Part shown: positions 22,112 through 33,085 of the stretch, piece after piece
Layout: every line of letters begins with the position of its first letter
How positions within the stretch are numbered: the first letter of the stretch is position 1
Origin: Ornithodoros turicata
Lineage: Eukaryota; Arthropoda; Arachnida; Ixodida; Argasidae
Length of the DNA stretch: 64,000 nt
NCBI RefSeq assembly: GCF_037126465.1
Contig: NC_088201.1
Location: 128,836,665 to 128,900,664 of the forward strand
Direction: 5' to 3'
The notes under the pieces: generated by a model
Seen by the model: only the letters and a program-made list of their open reading frames with translations
Told to the model about the DNA's origin: nothing
Database searches by the model: none
Made by a program: the position numbers and the translations under genes

Positions 22112-22520
22112 CCCAGGCAAAAATTTTTTTAACTGGTACCAGTTGAACTGTGTTATCGAACAGGGACAGTGCAACCGGTTCCAGCTCAACTGGTACCAGT
22201 TGGGACAACTGGCCTCTGTTCGATAACACAGTTCACCCAGTCTCAGTTGCAACTGGTCCTAGCTGAGACTGGGACCAGAAATCAGTTGGGCCAACTGGTA
22301 CCAGTTGTGACTAGGACCAGCCAGAAACCAGTTGGCCCAACTGGTTTCTGGCCAGTCCCAATCTGAACTGGTTTCTACCTGGTCGCTGTCTCGACTGGAG
22401 CTGGTTGCAAACCTAATTGTTGAACTGGGACCAGTTGAAGTGGCTTGACTTAAGGTGGCCTGCTCGGACAGAGGCTAGCTGGTAGGCAACCAGTGCCACT
22501 TCGCAGGATCGCTGTTCCCA
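22112..22520 (+). repeat. Third ACTGGTnCCAGT palindrome array (with CCCAGGC end)
   Basis: CCCAGGCAAAAATTTTTTTA opens an array rich in AACTGGTACCAGTTG, CAACTGG and CCAGTTGG in both orientations. It also contains an inverted pair CTGTGTTATCGAACAG / CTGTTCGATAACACAG (about 22149 and 22215). It has the same end and motif as the termini of the 41-kb element but no opposite CCCAGGC end nearby, so it is a solo terminus or a truncated copy. Confidence 0.7.
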
Positions 22521-22865
22521 GCAATGGCAGATCCAAAGAACTGCAATGCAAAATTGTATTTTATTTATAGTCAAACATTACACATATTTTAATGTACATG
22601 TAGTGTAACTATAATGTAATTAAATTATAGCAGTAGAGGAAGTACAGAGTTACATCGAGTAGATAATATTTCATGGCTGATGGGTCCCTTGCTCGACTAC
22701 CTTGTGGTCATCTTGAATTATTCAACAAAGTATGTGAGATGTTCTTAATAGCACACGATGGATCGGCATTTTCCTTTGAGCCCAAGCAGCTTAAGGTTTC
22801 TGGAAAGTTGAAAAGGCACAAGTAAATATGCATTCAATTGCAACATGTAATTAGAGTGTGCAGTT
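22521..22865. other. AT-rich spacer
   Basis: Nothing recognised. Confidence 0.4.
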
Positions 22866-23297
22866 AATTTGAGCAGTCGTGGCCCCAAAAAGCGTACTCG
22901 GTAAGGTAGTTTATGTTGTCACGAAAGAGGGACCAGTTATCCTCAATAGAGTGAGGCGAGGTGCCATGAAAGGAATTTTCATACAGAGCTTCAAGACCCT
23001 CGTTGATGGCTTGGAAGTTAGCTCGAGCGTAGTTGTATATGGTTTTATCGTTGAATTTATGAACATTTGGACGACTTGAAGAGATATCTTAGAAAATGGC
23101 CTTGTGGTCACTGAGACCTCAGTGAGATGCAAAGAAGTGATGTGCTCAGGATGGGAGGTTAAAACCAAGTCAAGGGTTGACTGCGTGGCATGAGTTATTC
23201 GGGTAGGATGTGGAACGACATGCGATAGATTAAATGTAAGGCATAAATCCGCAAACAGTGTCTCTTGTGAACTCCGGGAAAGATTGCAGTGGAGCAA
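22866..23297 (-). pseudogene. LINE endonuclease-to-RT linker fragment
   Basis: The minus-strand frame contains LFADLCLTFNLSHVVPHPTR then STLDLVLTSHPEHITSL, the C-terminal part of an AP-type endonuclease of CR1/L2/Jockey-like LINEs. It shifts near 23085 to a frame reading NYARANFQAINEGLEALYEN and ...IEDNWSLFRDNINY, the linker that precedes RT in these elements. Both the 5' endonuclease and the RT are missing. Confidence 0.8.
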
Positions 23298-23392
23298 GTC
23301 TCAATTTATTGACCGTATATGTATCAGCGTATATTGAAGGTACATATTACTGTATATGTATCAGGGCAGATTTCAAGCTTCCTGAGCGCGCA

Positions 23393-23715
23393 GAGACGGT
23401 GATCTCAGTTGTCTCGCGACGTAACAGACGGAGAAAGACACCGGCTGTCACACACACAGCCATCCCGAAGGCTATGCCCATTTTTGTTGATGCACCCACG
23501 AATCCACAAGACGACTGCCGAAGCTCTCCCACTCGTATTAAGTACCTGTAGCTTGAACTACAAACAGTTTGGTGCACACTCCATAAAACGACAACAGCTG
23601 ATTGCTGATTTCATGGGCGCGGCCATGCGAGCCGAGAAGGACAGTTCAACAGAGGAGCAATTTTAGGTGAGTTCGAACGTGTTTCAGTCGTCGGTGCAAC
23701 AATTTCCAGAGTGAA
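23393..23715 (+). repeat. 300-bp arm, copy 1 (plus)
   Basis: The same 300-bp sequence occurs four times: here and at 35132-35480 (plus), and as reverse complement at 25565-25870 and 45060-45350. In each duplication one plus and one minus copy bracket about 1.9 kb or more of shared DNA, like long terminal inverted repeats. Shared landmarks include TTCATGGGCGCGGCCATGCG and TTGATGCACCCACGAATCCA. Open frames inside it (MAAPMKSAISCS... in reverse) have no known match. Confidence 0.75.
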
Positions 23716-24043
23716 CCGAGCTCCATCAGCTCAGATAACGCTTTTTTCATTCTTTTTCTTTTTAGTATTATTTATTATTATTTTTGATTCATTTCCAATT
23801 CTAATTCCAATTCCAGCTCAACCGCTCAGCGCGCTGACACAAGTGCAACGTAGAGTCAATAAATCTCTCGCTTCCCTAAGGAGAAGAGTACTTGAAGTAT
23901 ATTCGTGTTTTGTGATTCCTTTTTCCCTCTCTACGTTCCAGAAACATACGGTTTCTGAGCCAAGACAATATAGTTGCGAGCGCAGTTGACATACAGAAGT
24001 GTCCCGTACCGTGAAGACCACCACCCCAACCACCCCAAACGTG

Positions 24044-24292
24044 CACTCTTAAAAATGAACTTCACCACATAGCACGCTCCTAGCCAAACATCATCCCGAG
24101 TGACATGGTTCTCTCCCATGATTTGTTGAAAACGGGAGGCGTACGCCTTTTTGTGACACTCATGTAGAAATGTTAATTGTCACAAAAAGGCGGACGCCTC
24201 CCGTTTTCAACAAATCAGGGGAGAGAACGATGTCACTCGGGATGATGTTTGGCTAGGAGCGTGCTATGTGGTGAAGTTCATTTTTAAGAGTG
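24044..24292. mobile_element. Hairpin MITE (CACTCTTAAAAATGAAC ends)
   Basis: An almost perfect palindrome: each arm is about 112 bp from CACTCTTAAAAATGAACTTC inward to GTACGCCTTTTTGTGAC, around a loop of about 25 bp. It is flanked by TG on both sides (24042-24043, 24293-24294), while the equivalent position in duplication B (about 42513) lacks it. It therefore inserted after the duplication. Confidence 0.85.
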
Positions 24293-24362
24293 TGGTTGCC
24301 ACGGTTTCGGTTTTGGCCCATTTGCATGTCAAAATTCAGAGATGGATATTTTAATACACGTA

Positions 24363-24490
24363 CACTCTTAAAAATGAACTTCACCGCATAGCACGCAACT
24401 AGCCAACCATCACCTCGAGTGATACCGTTATCTGCCCTGATTTCTTCGAAACAGGAGGCGTACGCCTTTTCTATGACACTTATGCTGTTC
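24363..24490 (+). mobile_element. Half copy of the CACTCTTAAAAATG MITE
   Basis: One arm of the same family (CACTCTTAAAAATGAACTTC ... GGAGGCGTACGCCTTTT), about 85% similar to the 24044 arm. The opposite arm is absent. Confidence 0.75.
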
Positions 24491-25078
24491 ATATCGGTAT
24501 CTGGCTTTTGTTCAAGACGTCCTTATTAGAGTTAATTAATGAATTTAATTGATTAGTCATCCATATTAGTCATTATAGTCTTTCTTGGAAAAGATACGCG
24601 CCCGTAGAACTCAACTGTGAAAATGACGTGCTCTCGTGACTTTTTTATAAAAAATTGTCCAAGCTGAAACACACACACACACACACAAAATAAACGGGGT
24701 GCCACGAACGCATACTTCGTGGTCGTAGCCATTTTTAATAGAGATTTTCTTAAATAAAACAACTAGGACTACGTGTACATTAGTTTCGTACTTACGCGTA
24801 TGCGAGTGGAGGAAAACCTTACCTGCAAGGTATTTTGGCATTCTAATTTCCATAATTCACTAAGATGCTTTTTTTTAATGAAGCTGTTTTTCTTTCTTTC
24901 GAGAAACAGAAAGATCAGAATTGCTGGCAATCGTTTTAGATATGAGATGAATCCTTCATCTGTATGCTTCAAATTATTATCCACAGAGGTGACATTTGTT
25001 TTTACTGCACCGTTTCAGATTTTCCATTATGGAGATACCTCGCTCGCACTAACTCGGAAGTCGGCAAGGAGGAGCGAG

Positions 25079-25113
25079 CCCTAACCTAACCCAACCTAAC
25101 CTAACCTAACCTG
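25079..25113 (+). repeat. Interstitial telomere-like (CCTAA)n run, copy A
   Basis: Six to seven units of CCTAA with one variant (CCCAA). The arthropod telomere repeat is TTAGG/CCTAA. It sits after GGAGGAGCGAGC and before CTGAAGGAGAGCACTG in both duplications, so the run predates the duplication. Confidence 0.8.
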
Positions 25114-25564
25114 AAGGAGAGCACTGTGGGACATGGAGATGGAGACTGAGAAGTACGGCATATACGAAGAGGTCCTCGGAGGGAAAATTCGAGGGGGGGG
25201 GGGGGGCAGAGCCAGCACCGTGAAAACTCGATGAGCGGTGGACTGTTCCCCATGCCCCCACATTCTGATTTATACCGAAACTAAACAGGAGCAGTTTTCC
25301 AAGCTAGGGCTCCGAAACGAACCGACAACAGTAAAAAACAATAAAGAAAAAAGAAAAAACAAAGGAAAGAGAGGAAGGAAGCACAACAAAGATATATTCG
25401 CTTGAACCGCAACGGGACAAACAACATTGCAAACACGTTTTTCTTTTGCCGACCATCGGCATTTAGCAGCCTTTCTGAACCCTGATGTGGATTACAGGCC
25501 CAAATAATGACAAATGAGCAAGCAAGCATCCTCCCTGCTCATCTGCTGTTTTACGTCTCATCTC

Positions 25565-25870
25565 AGTGTTTTACGTCGTTTGAAGTGCAAATTGTTGCGC
25601 CTACCACTAGCGCCACATTCGCGTTCAAATTGCTCCTCTGTTGAACTGTCCTTGTCGGCTCGCATGGCATGGCCGCGCCCATGAAATCGGCAATCAGCTG
25701 TTCTCGTTTTCTGGAGTGTCCACCAAACTGTTCACAGTTCAAGGTACAGATACTTAATCCGAGTGGGAAGGCCTCGGCGGTCTTCCTGTGGATTCGTGGG
25801 TGCATCAACGAAGATGGGCATAGTTTTCGGGATGGCTGTGTGTGCGACAGCTACCTGATATCTGTGCGCT
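25565..25870 (-). repeat. 300-bp arm, copy 2 (minus)
   Basis: Reverse complement of the 23393-23715 arm (TCATGGGCGCGGCCATG on the minus strand). It marks the right limit of an inverted-repeat-bounded unit of about 2.5 kb. Confidence 0.75.
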
Positions 25871-25879
25871 GAACTGAAC

Positions 25880-26400
25880 TTCTATTTTTTAAAAGCAACT
25901 TCAGTATATTGGAGTTGTAGCGAGATAGTTTCCTTGGTTTTGTCGCATGTTGCGTTCACTTCATCTGCTTTCTCTTTTCGCCAAGTGGTGTAACCCCCGC
26001 TTTGACTATTGCGGCCTCACTAAGGTTTATGTGTCAGTTTTGGAAGCACTGATATTGTTACATGTGACACATTGTTGTGTACTGCAGCCAGCTTCACTGT
26101 TTGACTGATAATTTGCACGGTTACTTCTTTAATATTATTTGAATTATTTTCATCTGATGCTGTACCATTAAATAGGATAGGAATCCATTATGGTTTAGAA
26201 TTATTTTTCCTTTGCAATGTTCCCACACTGATCTTGGTGACAAGTTAAATTCCTTAATTAAATTCCTTCCATTAAATTCCTTTTGAGTTGTATTTCACAC
26301 TGCTTACAGCATAATGTGAGAATGAGAAAATGTATGCTTCACATGTTCTCAGCATCCTCTACAGCAACTGCTCCTGGGCTTAAAATCCAGAAACTACACA
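25880..26400. other. A-only segment, nothing recognised
   Basis: This segment has no counterpart in duplication B, where the minus arm is followed by A-rich DNA leading into AAGACAAATGTCGAACAGAC. It is either inserted here or deleted there. Confidence 0.45.
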
Positions 26401-26602
26401 CGAAAAAAAGAAAAAAGAAAAGAAGACAAATGTCGAACAGACGACACATCAAAAATGACACGACAAAATCATTGGGACTGTGTTATGCTATACATTTTGT
26501 GTGTGTGTGTGGCTCTCTGGTTCTGCATTTTTGTGAACATGTGCCATGTTGCCGGCACCCTTGCCCTCTTGACACAAAAACACCCTCAGACATAAAAATG
26601 CA

Positions 26603-26883
26603 GACAAAAAAGTAGAGAACTCCAACTTAACATAACAAGAGAGAACAAAGATGGGGACACAGGAAGCTTCTAGAGTCTTGGCACATATGCAGTGACCCCT
26701 CGGTTTGTAACAAAAACCGTGGCCCCTCCCCGAACAATACTCCCATTTCCTTAAACAGCGACCGGTTGTGCAATCTCTCATTCAGTTTGGCACTGATGAT
26801 GTCCGTCGCATGACGGATGAAATGTCTGAGTAAACCTTGTTATTTTGTTATGTTAAGTCGGAGTTCTCTACTTTTTTGTCTAG
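26603..26883 (+). mobile_element. Penelope-like element tail flanked by inverted repeats, copy A
   Basis: Inverted arms (GACAAAAAAGTAGAGAACTC at 26607 and its complement ending about 26880) enclose 200 bp. The plus frame reads NKNRGP (about 26714-26731) and later LALMMSVA before a stop. This resembles the C-terminal NTNRG...LMMP tail of the Penelope-like GIY-YIG protein seen at 54400-54503. The stop region coincides with CTGATGA-hairpin-GAAA at 26793-26822. The RT and endonuclease body are missing. Confidence 0.65.
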
Positions 26884-27920
26884 TTATGTCGTCTCCCGGC
26901 TTTTGGAGTATTTTTGCATAAAGGTGCAGGTTGTGAGAGGCACATAAACACTGCTTACATTGCTAACCTGTCTGTCACAAGACATGTGAAAGGATTGCCA
27001 AATTAAAATTCAGTAATACAAAAATGATCCTGAAATACATAATTCCAATAGAAGGGAGAGTAAACATTGGAATAACAGGTAAAGGTAAAGCACTGAAGTG
27101 TTGGCATTCTTCTGATGTGTATGATATACTGCTCTATTTAACCCATGACATATATGTTGTCAAACATTAACTTCTTGCATTTAACATCAAGATGCTATAC
27201 CTATTCCATCTAAGCGACTCGTCTTTACACGGACACGTGGCACACCATTTTGGCACAAAGATTTGATATCTCTGCTTGTTGGACATATCAAGCAAATACT
27301 GTGCCAATATTGTGTTACCTACATGACATGCTGCATCTGCTGAGATATGTTACGGGAGAAATACTCCTGAAGCGATTCAAAGGAAGTGCATACGAGTACA
27401 TATGCTTTGCAAAGTTGTTCCAAAGTTCCAAGTAGTTGTTACAAAGTATGTTCGTGTTGAATTGGCAAAGCATTAGTCATCTCATAAAAGAAACTAGTGA
27501 GAAATGCGACGCCGCAAGCACTGTTGCATGGCCATGTTCACAATGGGCAATGACGCTTTTCACTTTGCGTACCGCGGACTGACTATGCTCAATGAGTGGT
27601 TTGCAGTGTGCAGATTGATGTAGGCCATGGCAACTACCGATGAACTTTGCAGAGTGTGCAATGATACCTTTTGTGAACAAGACAACCCCTCAATATATTC
27701 CCATGTAATTTTGATCCTACAATTAATTGAGTTGAGGGTTTCAGGTATTTAGGTGTGCACCTCTCTTCTGATATTTAGTGGAAATCACACAGCAGTTACG
27801 CATCCTCTAAGCCTCTTAAAAAAAATTGTCTTCTTGAAGTGGACACGAAAACTACCTTTCGCAGACAGTACGCTCCTGGCATACAAAACCCTTGTACAAA
27901 ATGCCTTGGAAACGGTACAA

Positions 27921-27998
27921 ATGACATCATACTGTTCATCATAAAAACAAATGACATCATACTGTTCATCATAAAAACAAATGACATCATACTGTTGA
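27921..27998 (+). repeat. 30-bp tandem repeat, about 2.6 units
   Basis: Units of ATGACATCATACTGTTCATC plus ATAAAAACAA at 27921, 27951 and a partial at 27981. Duplication B has about one unit fewer at about 47025, so the repeat number changed after duplication. Confidence 0.85.
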
Positions 27999-29059
27999 AC
28001 AGAGCCACCAATTTGGTACAGTTGAGCTACGCTCAAAGCTAGGGGGGACGAGTTCGCATCAAAAAGGCACGGTCTGGAGGGGATTACGGTGGTCTCCGAC
28101 AGAGCACGCGACTTTCGGTCCTACCTTTCTTTCAAGAGGAGGCAGCGAACAAGTACCCATTCGTGGATCCCAGCCCTCCCGTTCCGATTTGTTTCGGTAT
28201 CAGTCTGTCTACCAATGTCATGATGACATTTATATTCTGTTAAGTTTCTTACGTGCTGTCCAGGACATGTATGTAGGTAGGTATGCCAATAATTTTTTTT
28301 ATTATTAACCTTTTTTGTAGTTTGAATCCCTCGAAAAACCATTGCACAGCACCAGAACAGAAAGGCTACATAATGACCCAGTTTCACAAACCTTTTCAGC
28401 ATCTGAACTAAGATGAACGGTCATTAAACTATCTGCTTCACTAAAGGAGTTATTACTGAAGTATTCAGCACATCACCGATGGAAAAAAAAAAGAAGTGTC
28501 TGTTAAGTTCAAGAATTGGCAACCCTTGATATTGGTTCAGTTAACCAGAGTTGGTGAAACCGGGCCTATGGAAGTCACCGAAACATTGATCACCTCACAA
28601 ACCAAAGTTTGTAAAAAGAATTGAGTGCTAGCATGAAGTTTTGGCAATTGTGAGTAGCATATGAACTGCTGCCTATGTAGCTGCAGCATAATTACACGTA
28701 ATTCAGAAAAAATAGTACAAAATTTGAGGGTGCTCTACTCTATCTTCCTCTGCATGGTACTAAAAACTGTGATGATTCCAAGTGCTCATCCTCTTGGCCC
28801 AGATTCTGCAGCAGATTTATCAGCCATTTGTGTTCCTATTTGTGGTACTGTGGCCAACTAGGCACTCCACCCACATACCAGCATTCCTAGTTTACACAGA
28901 ACGTGTAGTTATAAGAGTGGTTTAAACCACCTCGCAGAAGTTGCAGATGCTGTTCATCAACTTTATTTTGAGGTGAACAAGGAGTTTCAATCTCTGGGGC
29001 GATACTCTACCCCGTAGCTGCTTGTGGTGTGAGGAAGGAAATAATGTCCCATGGAGTCC

Positions 29060-29430
29060 AAAATTGCCAAAAGAACTTTGAGGGCAGGCATTCGTGGGCT
29101 CCATTTAGCCATAGCCCAAGCAATTTTAGCAAGAGAGGGGCAGGAGTTCAGATTATTGAGAGATCCGAAAATGGCAGTTTGGAAAGCTCGGTAGTGTGGG
29201 AAATGACAAAGAATATACTCTGGGTCTTCTACAGCACTGCAGTGACAGCATCTGAGAGAGTCAACTTCCCTGATATGGTAATGACACTGAGCTGTAAATG
29301 CCCCATTGAGTCACAGTCCATGAGTCACAGTGCACAATCTTGGCGAGAGGTGTTTTGTGGCATCCAGAAAACAAGCTCTCGGTCAACATTGCTCAGTATA
29401 GACGGCAGGAAAATGTCAGTTGTCCATTGA
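29060..29430 (-). pseudogene. LINE C-terminal zinc-finger fragment, copy A
   Basis: Minus-strand translation across frames resembles the C-terminus of the LINE at 56250-56862: QNTSRQD..., NGAFTAQCHYHIREVDSL, then CCHCSAVEDPEYILCHFPHY (the C-terminal CCHC finger of such ORF2 proteins), then SLAKIAWAMAKW. Several stops. It lies in the block that is almost identical between the two duplications (28812-29920 and 47881-48989). Confidence 0.75.
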
Positions 29431-30567
29431 GAGAAAGACTATTTCTACAATCCATTGATGCGTTGGTCAACGAGATCTGCTTTCTACATGACCAGTAACA
29501 GTCCTTTGCTATCTTTCACTGTGATTTAATTAAACACATCCCTCATGTGACGGTGTTCTCGGCACAGTTTTACCATGCTGAACCACTTTTCGGGGTTCTT
29601 AACCTAACATTAGCGGTTCTTCGTAGGCTGAGGCCGAGGAAAGCAAGAGACGTTTACATGATGTTTACGTGATTACCGTCGTGACAAATGGTCAACACAG
29701 CAGTTTTGCGGTACGTTTTATATGTTGCTCATCCTGGACATTTTTCACTACCCGATTTCCTGTGCATAACAGCTACGACTGCATGAATGTCACTTCACCC
29801 ATGAATTCCTTCATGGGTTGCAGGCGCGTGTTAGCACACCAAGTCGTTACACGTCTGAAAAATACCTGATGAGATTGGCAGAAGAAACAGATGCTTTATT
29901 ACAGCTAGCAGTGATTATCCTTTTTTATGCAGCACATCCCGCAACACCATACGGCTCCGTCGTTACTCCATTTTCTCAAATAGCCTCGTCCTCAATGGTA
30001 GCCGAACCGCTGAAGCGTTGTTTTCCTAGTATTCATACGCGTAGCTATTTACGCCTGTAACTTAATTAAATTAATGAATAATTGAGAGATACATGCTGAA
30101 TACGACACAGAATTGCATAAAGACTCGTTATTCTGGAGTGTGACACTCTTAAACACTGATTTTCTCACGTAAAACCATGCTTAATACTGGACTGCATAGA
30201 CCCATTGTGATTTATTTTGACAGCTTGGATTTCAAAGGATTGGAATTTGAAGGGTGGATTTCTTAGCGTGGATTTCAAAAGTTTTATTATTAAGAGTGGG
30301 TAACAGGGTACACCCCATCAAGATGCCCTTCTTTTTGGAGTTGTCAAAATATGTGATAACTGTATGTATGAATTGATGAATTGATATATTGAATTAAACC
30401 TTATATTACTTATTTTTCTGTGTTCTCGTCTGGTGTTGTTACCTGGTTGAGGATAAGGGAATACACCGCAAACGAATGGTAGTAGTCCGCGCAACGGATG
30501 GACCGTCTCTATCATGGCGTCATTCTCAAGACACAGGGGCCTATTGGAGTTCCGCTACCTATATTTT

Positions 30568-33085
30568 TTGTAACCAGCATACTGTAATCTCAAAGTGTAA
30601 CGAAATAAGATTCTAATTTCGGGAACATCCACATTGATTCGCGCACCTTCCTAGACAACAATTTGCCATGCAAAAGCTGCAAGAGATGTATCTAGACATA
30701 ATATTTCAAGCACTTTGTTTTCACTGGTCTTTGAATACCCTGGAACCTAAGAATGCCATTTTCAAGATCTTAAAAACCATAAAATTTTCCCATAGAAATT
30801 TTTGCATCTTTTTTTATTAGCGTGGATATACAGTGCAAGTTCTAGTTATCAGATGTCGGAGCTCAAGAAAACCAAGAACAATAAGTAACTGAAATCAGAA
30901 GTGTAAGAAATGAATGGCAACCTCTGTTGTATTTGTTTGCCTTTGTTTCTCTCCTATGATCTTCACATTCAGAAATCTCCCAGTACGTTTATTAAGAGGT
31001 CCCTCTTTATGCTGAGTACCCACCCCAAGAAGAGGTCTAAAATTTACGGTACCAGCTACTTCATTGTATGCAATGGCACCCTTGCACCTATTTGTACAGC
31101 ATATAAGTAATGTGCTGAAATATGAAATCGCTATAAAACTTGCATCGTGCGCGACATTACATTAAATGTGCTGCTTGCAGTTCTGCAGCGTTGTTTCTCC
31201 CTCACGTTCAAGTGAAAGGGCAAAAAGAACGCTCCGAGACTTACTCTCACACAACCATTATTTCGGGGCCATGTCCTCATACCAAATGGTCACGAGCGTG
31301 CTTTTCAAAACTATAGCGGCGCATAGGGAAACCGACGTTGCATTTGCACCGATCTTCTATTTCCAATAATTAAACGAGACCTAATTAGTACATCCACTTC
31401 GGATGTAGAACATGTTGTCATCCCTTATAACTGCAAAAATATGATTTCTCCAAGAATAAAAATATCAGACCATGGACACGCTATATGCACCGCACCTACT
31501 AGAAATTAGCCAGTGGCTGTATGTGATGTATGACCCACATTTTCTTTTTGACCAGTTTTGCCAGTGTGAGAGCTCCTACCCCAGACCAGCTAATTCCTCC
31601 TCTTTGTCCTCCATGCGCTCACATACATGTTATACTAGCTAGCTGGTACTATCAGATCCAAACAGTTGACTTAACATGAACACAATCACATAGCAGAGTG
31701 AATAACAACCACCTTCACTGACTTATCTTGTTTGGTCGATGGCGACCGAAGGTGGCATATTTCTTTCCTCGCAATTTTTTTTTTGTTGGTTTCTTCCAGC
31801 TACTGAGCAGCAGGGCATAATAAAACCCTCCATAAGCATCACTTTGCCTCTTTGACTTTGGCAAGCATGGCTTTGCCTCCACAAGCATGACTTTGACATA
31901 AATGCTTTGTGCCGTGATAAAGGGTACTATGACTGTGTTCGCAGTACCATTTAAAACGTTGGCACCTATAGGGCTAGATTGCAGCCCCCTCTTGCGTGCA
32001 GATATTCTGATGTCTGCAGAGCTCTAAGCTGTTCTTCCGGGTGAAAGAAAGCTTGAAGACTGCATACGTTGTGGCTCACTGCCAAAGCCATACGGTTAAA
32101 GAAGAAATTACTGGACATAAACACAGTGAGGCATGCTCCACCCAGGCCACAAGGAGGTAATATTACTTTGAGCCACCTTCTGTTAATGCAGCAAAAGCAC
32201 CTATTTCCACTGAAAGAAAGACTGTGGGCTTTTTTTTTTATGTTGTTGTTGAAGGGCACACGAGATCATCATAAATTGTTTCTAAAAGCTGTTATGTCGC
32301 ATTCTGACAGGATGTGAGCCAATATGGTCAGCTGATGCAATAAGATCTACAGAAAACACATGCCAGCAGATTCTGAACATGCTATAGGAGAGGGTATGCC
32401 CTTGAAATGATCAGATTTGTTCACTTTCCAGATGAGTTCAGGTATGTGAAAACAATCATAAATGTTCACAAAGCTGTTATGAAGCAGCGACTGCAACTAA
32501 TCTGTAGAACTGGGCAGAACAGTAGAATGCTAAATTTGTTCAAAGAGTGCTATAGCGTCATACAGATGGGATATGAATCAGCTGACGAAACATTTTTCTT
32601 GCGTAAATACACCTGTAGGTTCTCAAAATGGAAAAGCAGAGTGTCGATTTTCGTAGGAGACAGCCGCAAAGGCATCTTTTTTTTTTTTTTGCTTCCTAGA
32701 TGACCTCAACTGACGAACAAGCTACAGCACATTATCGTGACATTTTTTTAAAGAAAAATAAACCTGTAGATTTTCAACATGTTATAGGAGAGGACTGGTT
32801 ATACAAATTAGGGAAGATTTCTTTTAGACGACCTATCTGTGAATATACTACGTGAAAAATGTATTTTTTTGCAAGTGCTTGATATTCTCAAACGCTTGGT
32901 TAAACAATGAATATGGATCAGCTTGATATTTGTATGTGAAGCTAATCCCCATGCAGCAGTTTACAAGCATAAAGAATCTGGGGCTCCTCCAAGAATGCTA
33001 ATTTGCTAGAAATGTACCGTAAACTTGACGCAAAATGTGCTCCGTTCTTGAGTTCTCACTACGTCACCAGATTTATTCTCGTTTT
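30568..33085 (+). repeat. 2.5-kb duplication, copy 2 (uninterrupted)
   Basis: Partner of 11741-12057 plus 16303-18563. At 30880-30892 it reads CAATAAGTAACTG, the unoccupied form of the Gypsy insertion site. No gene recognised inside. Confidence 0.85.

Larger units (their letters stand above)
23345..30317 (+). repeat. Segmental duplication A
   Basis: Nearly all of this interval recurs, in order, at 35068-35650 plus 42306-49390 (duplication B). Most parts match at about 90-95%, with element insertions unique to each copy. The unit includes inverted 300-bp arms, a CCTAA telomere-like run, a Penelope-like tail and a LINE 3' fragment. Both copies end at GTGGGTAACAGGGTACACCC (30298-30317 and 49371-49390). 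Confidence 0.85.

Noticed and set aside
9258..22520. CRISPR array at the palindrome arrays
   Set aside because: Spacing is irregular, repeats are short and in both orientations, and the setting is a eukaryotic genome.
22879..23079. Plus-strand frame at 22879
   Set aside because: Antisense of the LINE endonuclease/RT linker on the minus strand.
24667..24690. (CA)n tract and other simple repeats as regulatory sites
   Set aside because: Plain microsatellites without other support.
29029..29430. 133-codon plus-strand frame, identical in both duplications, as a conserved gene
   Set aside because: Antisense to the LINE C-terminal fragment. Its identity reflects the near-identical block, not protein conservation.
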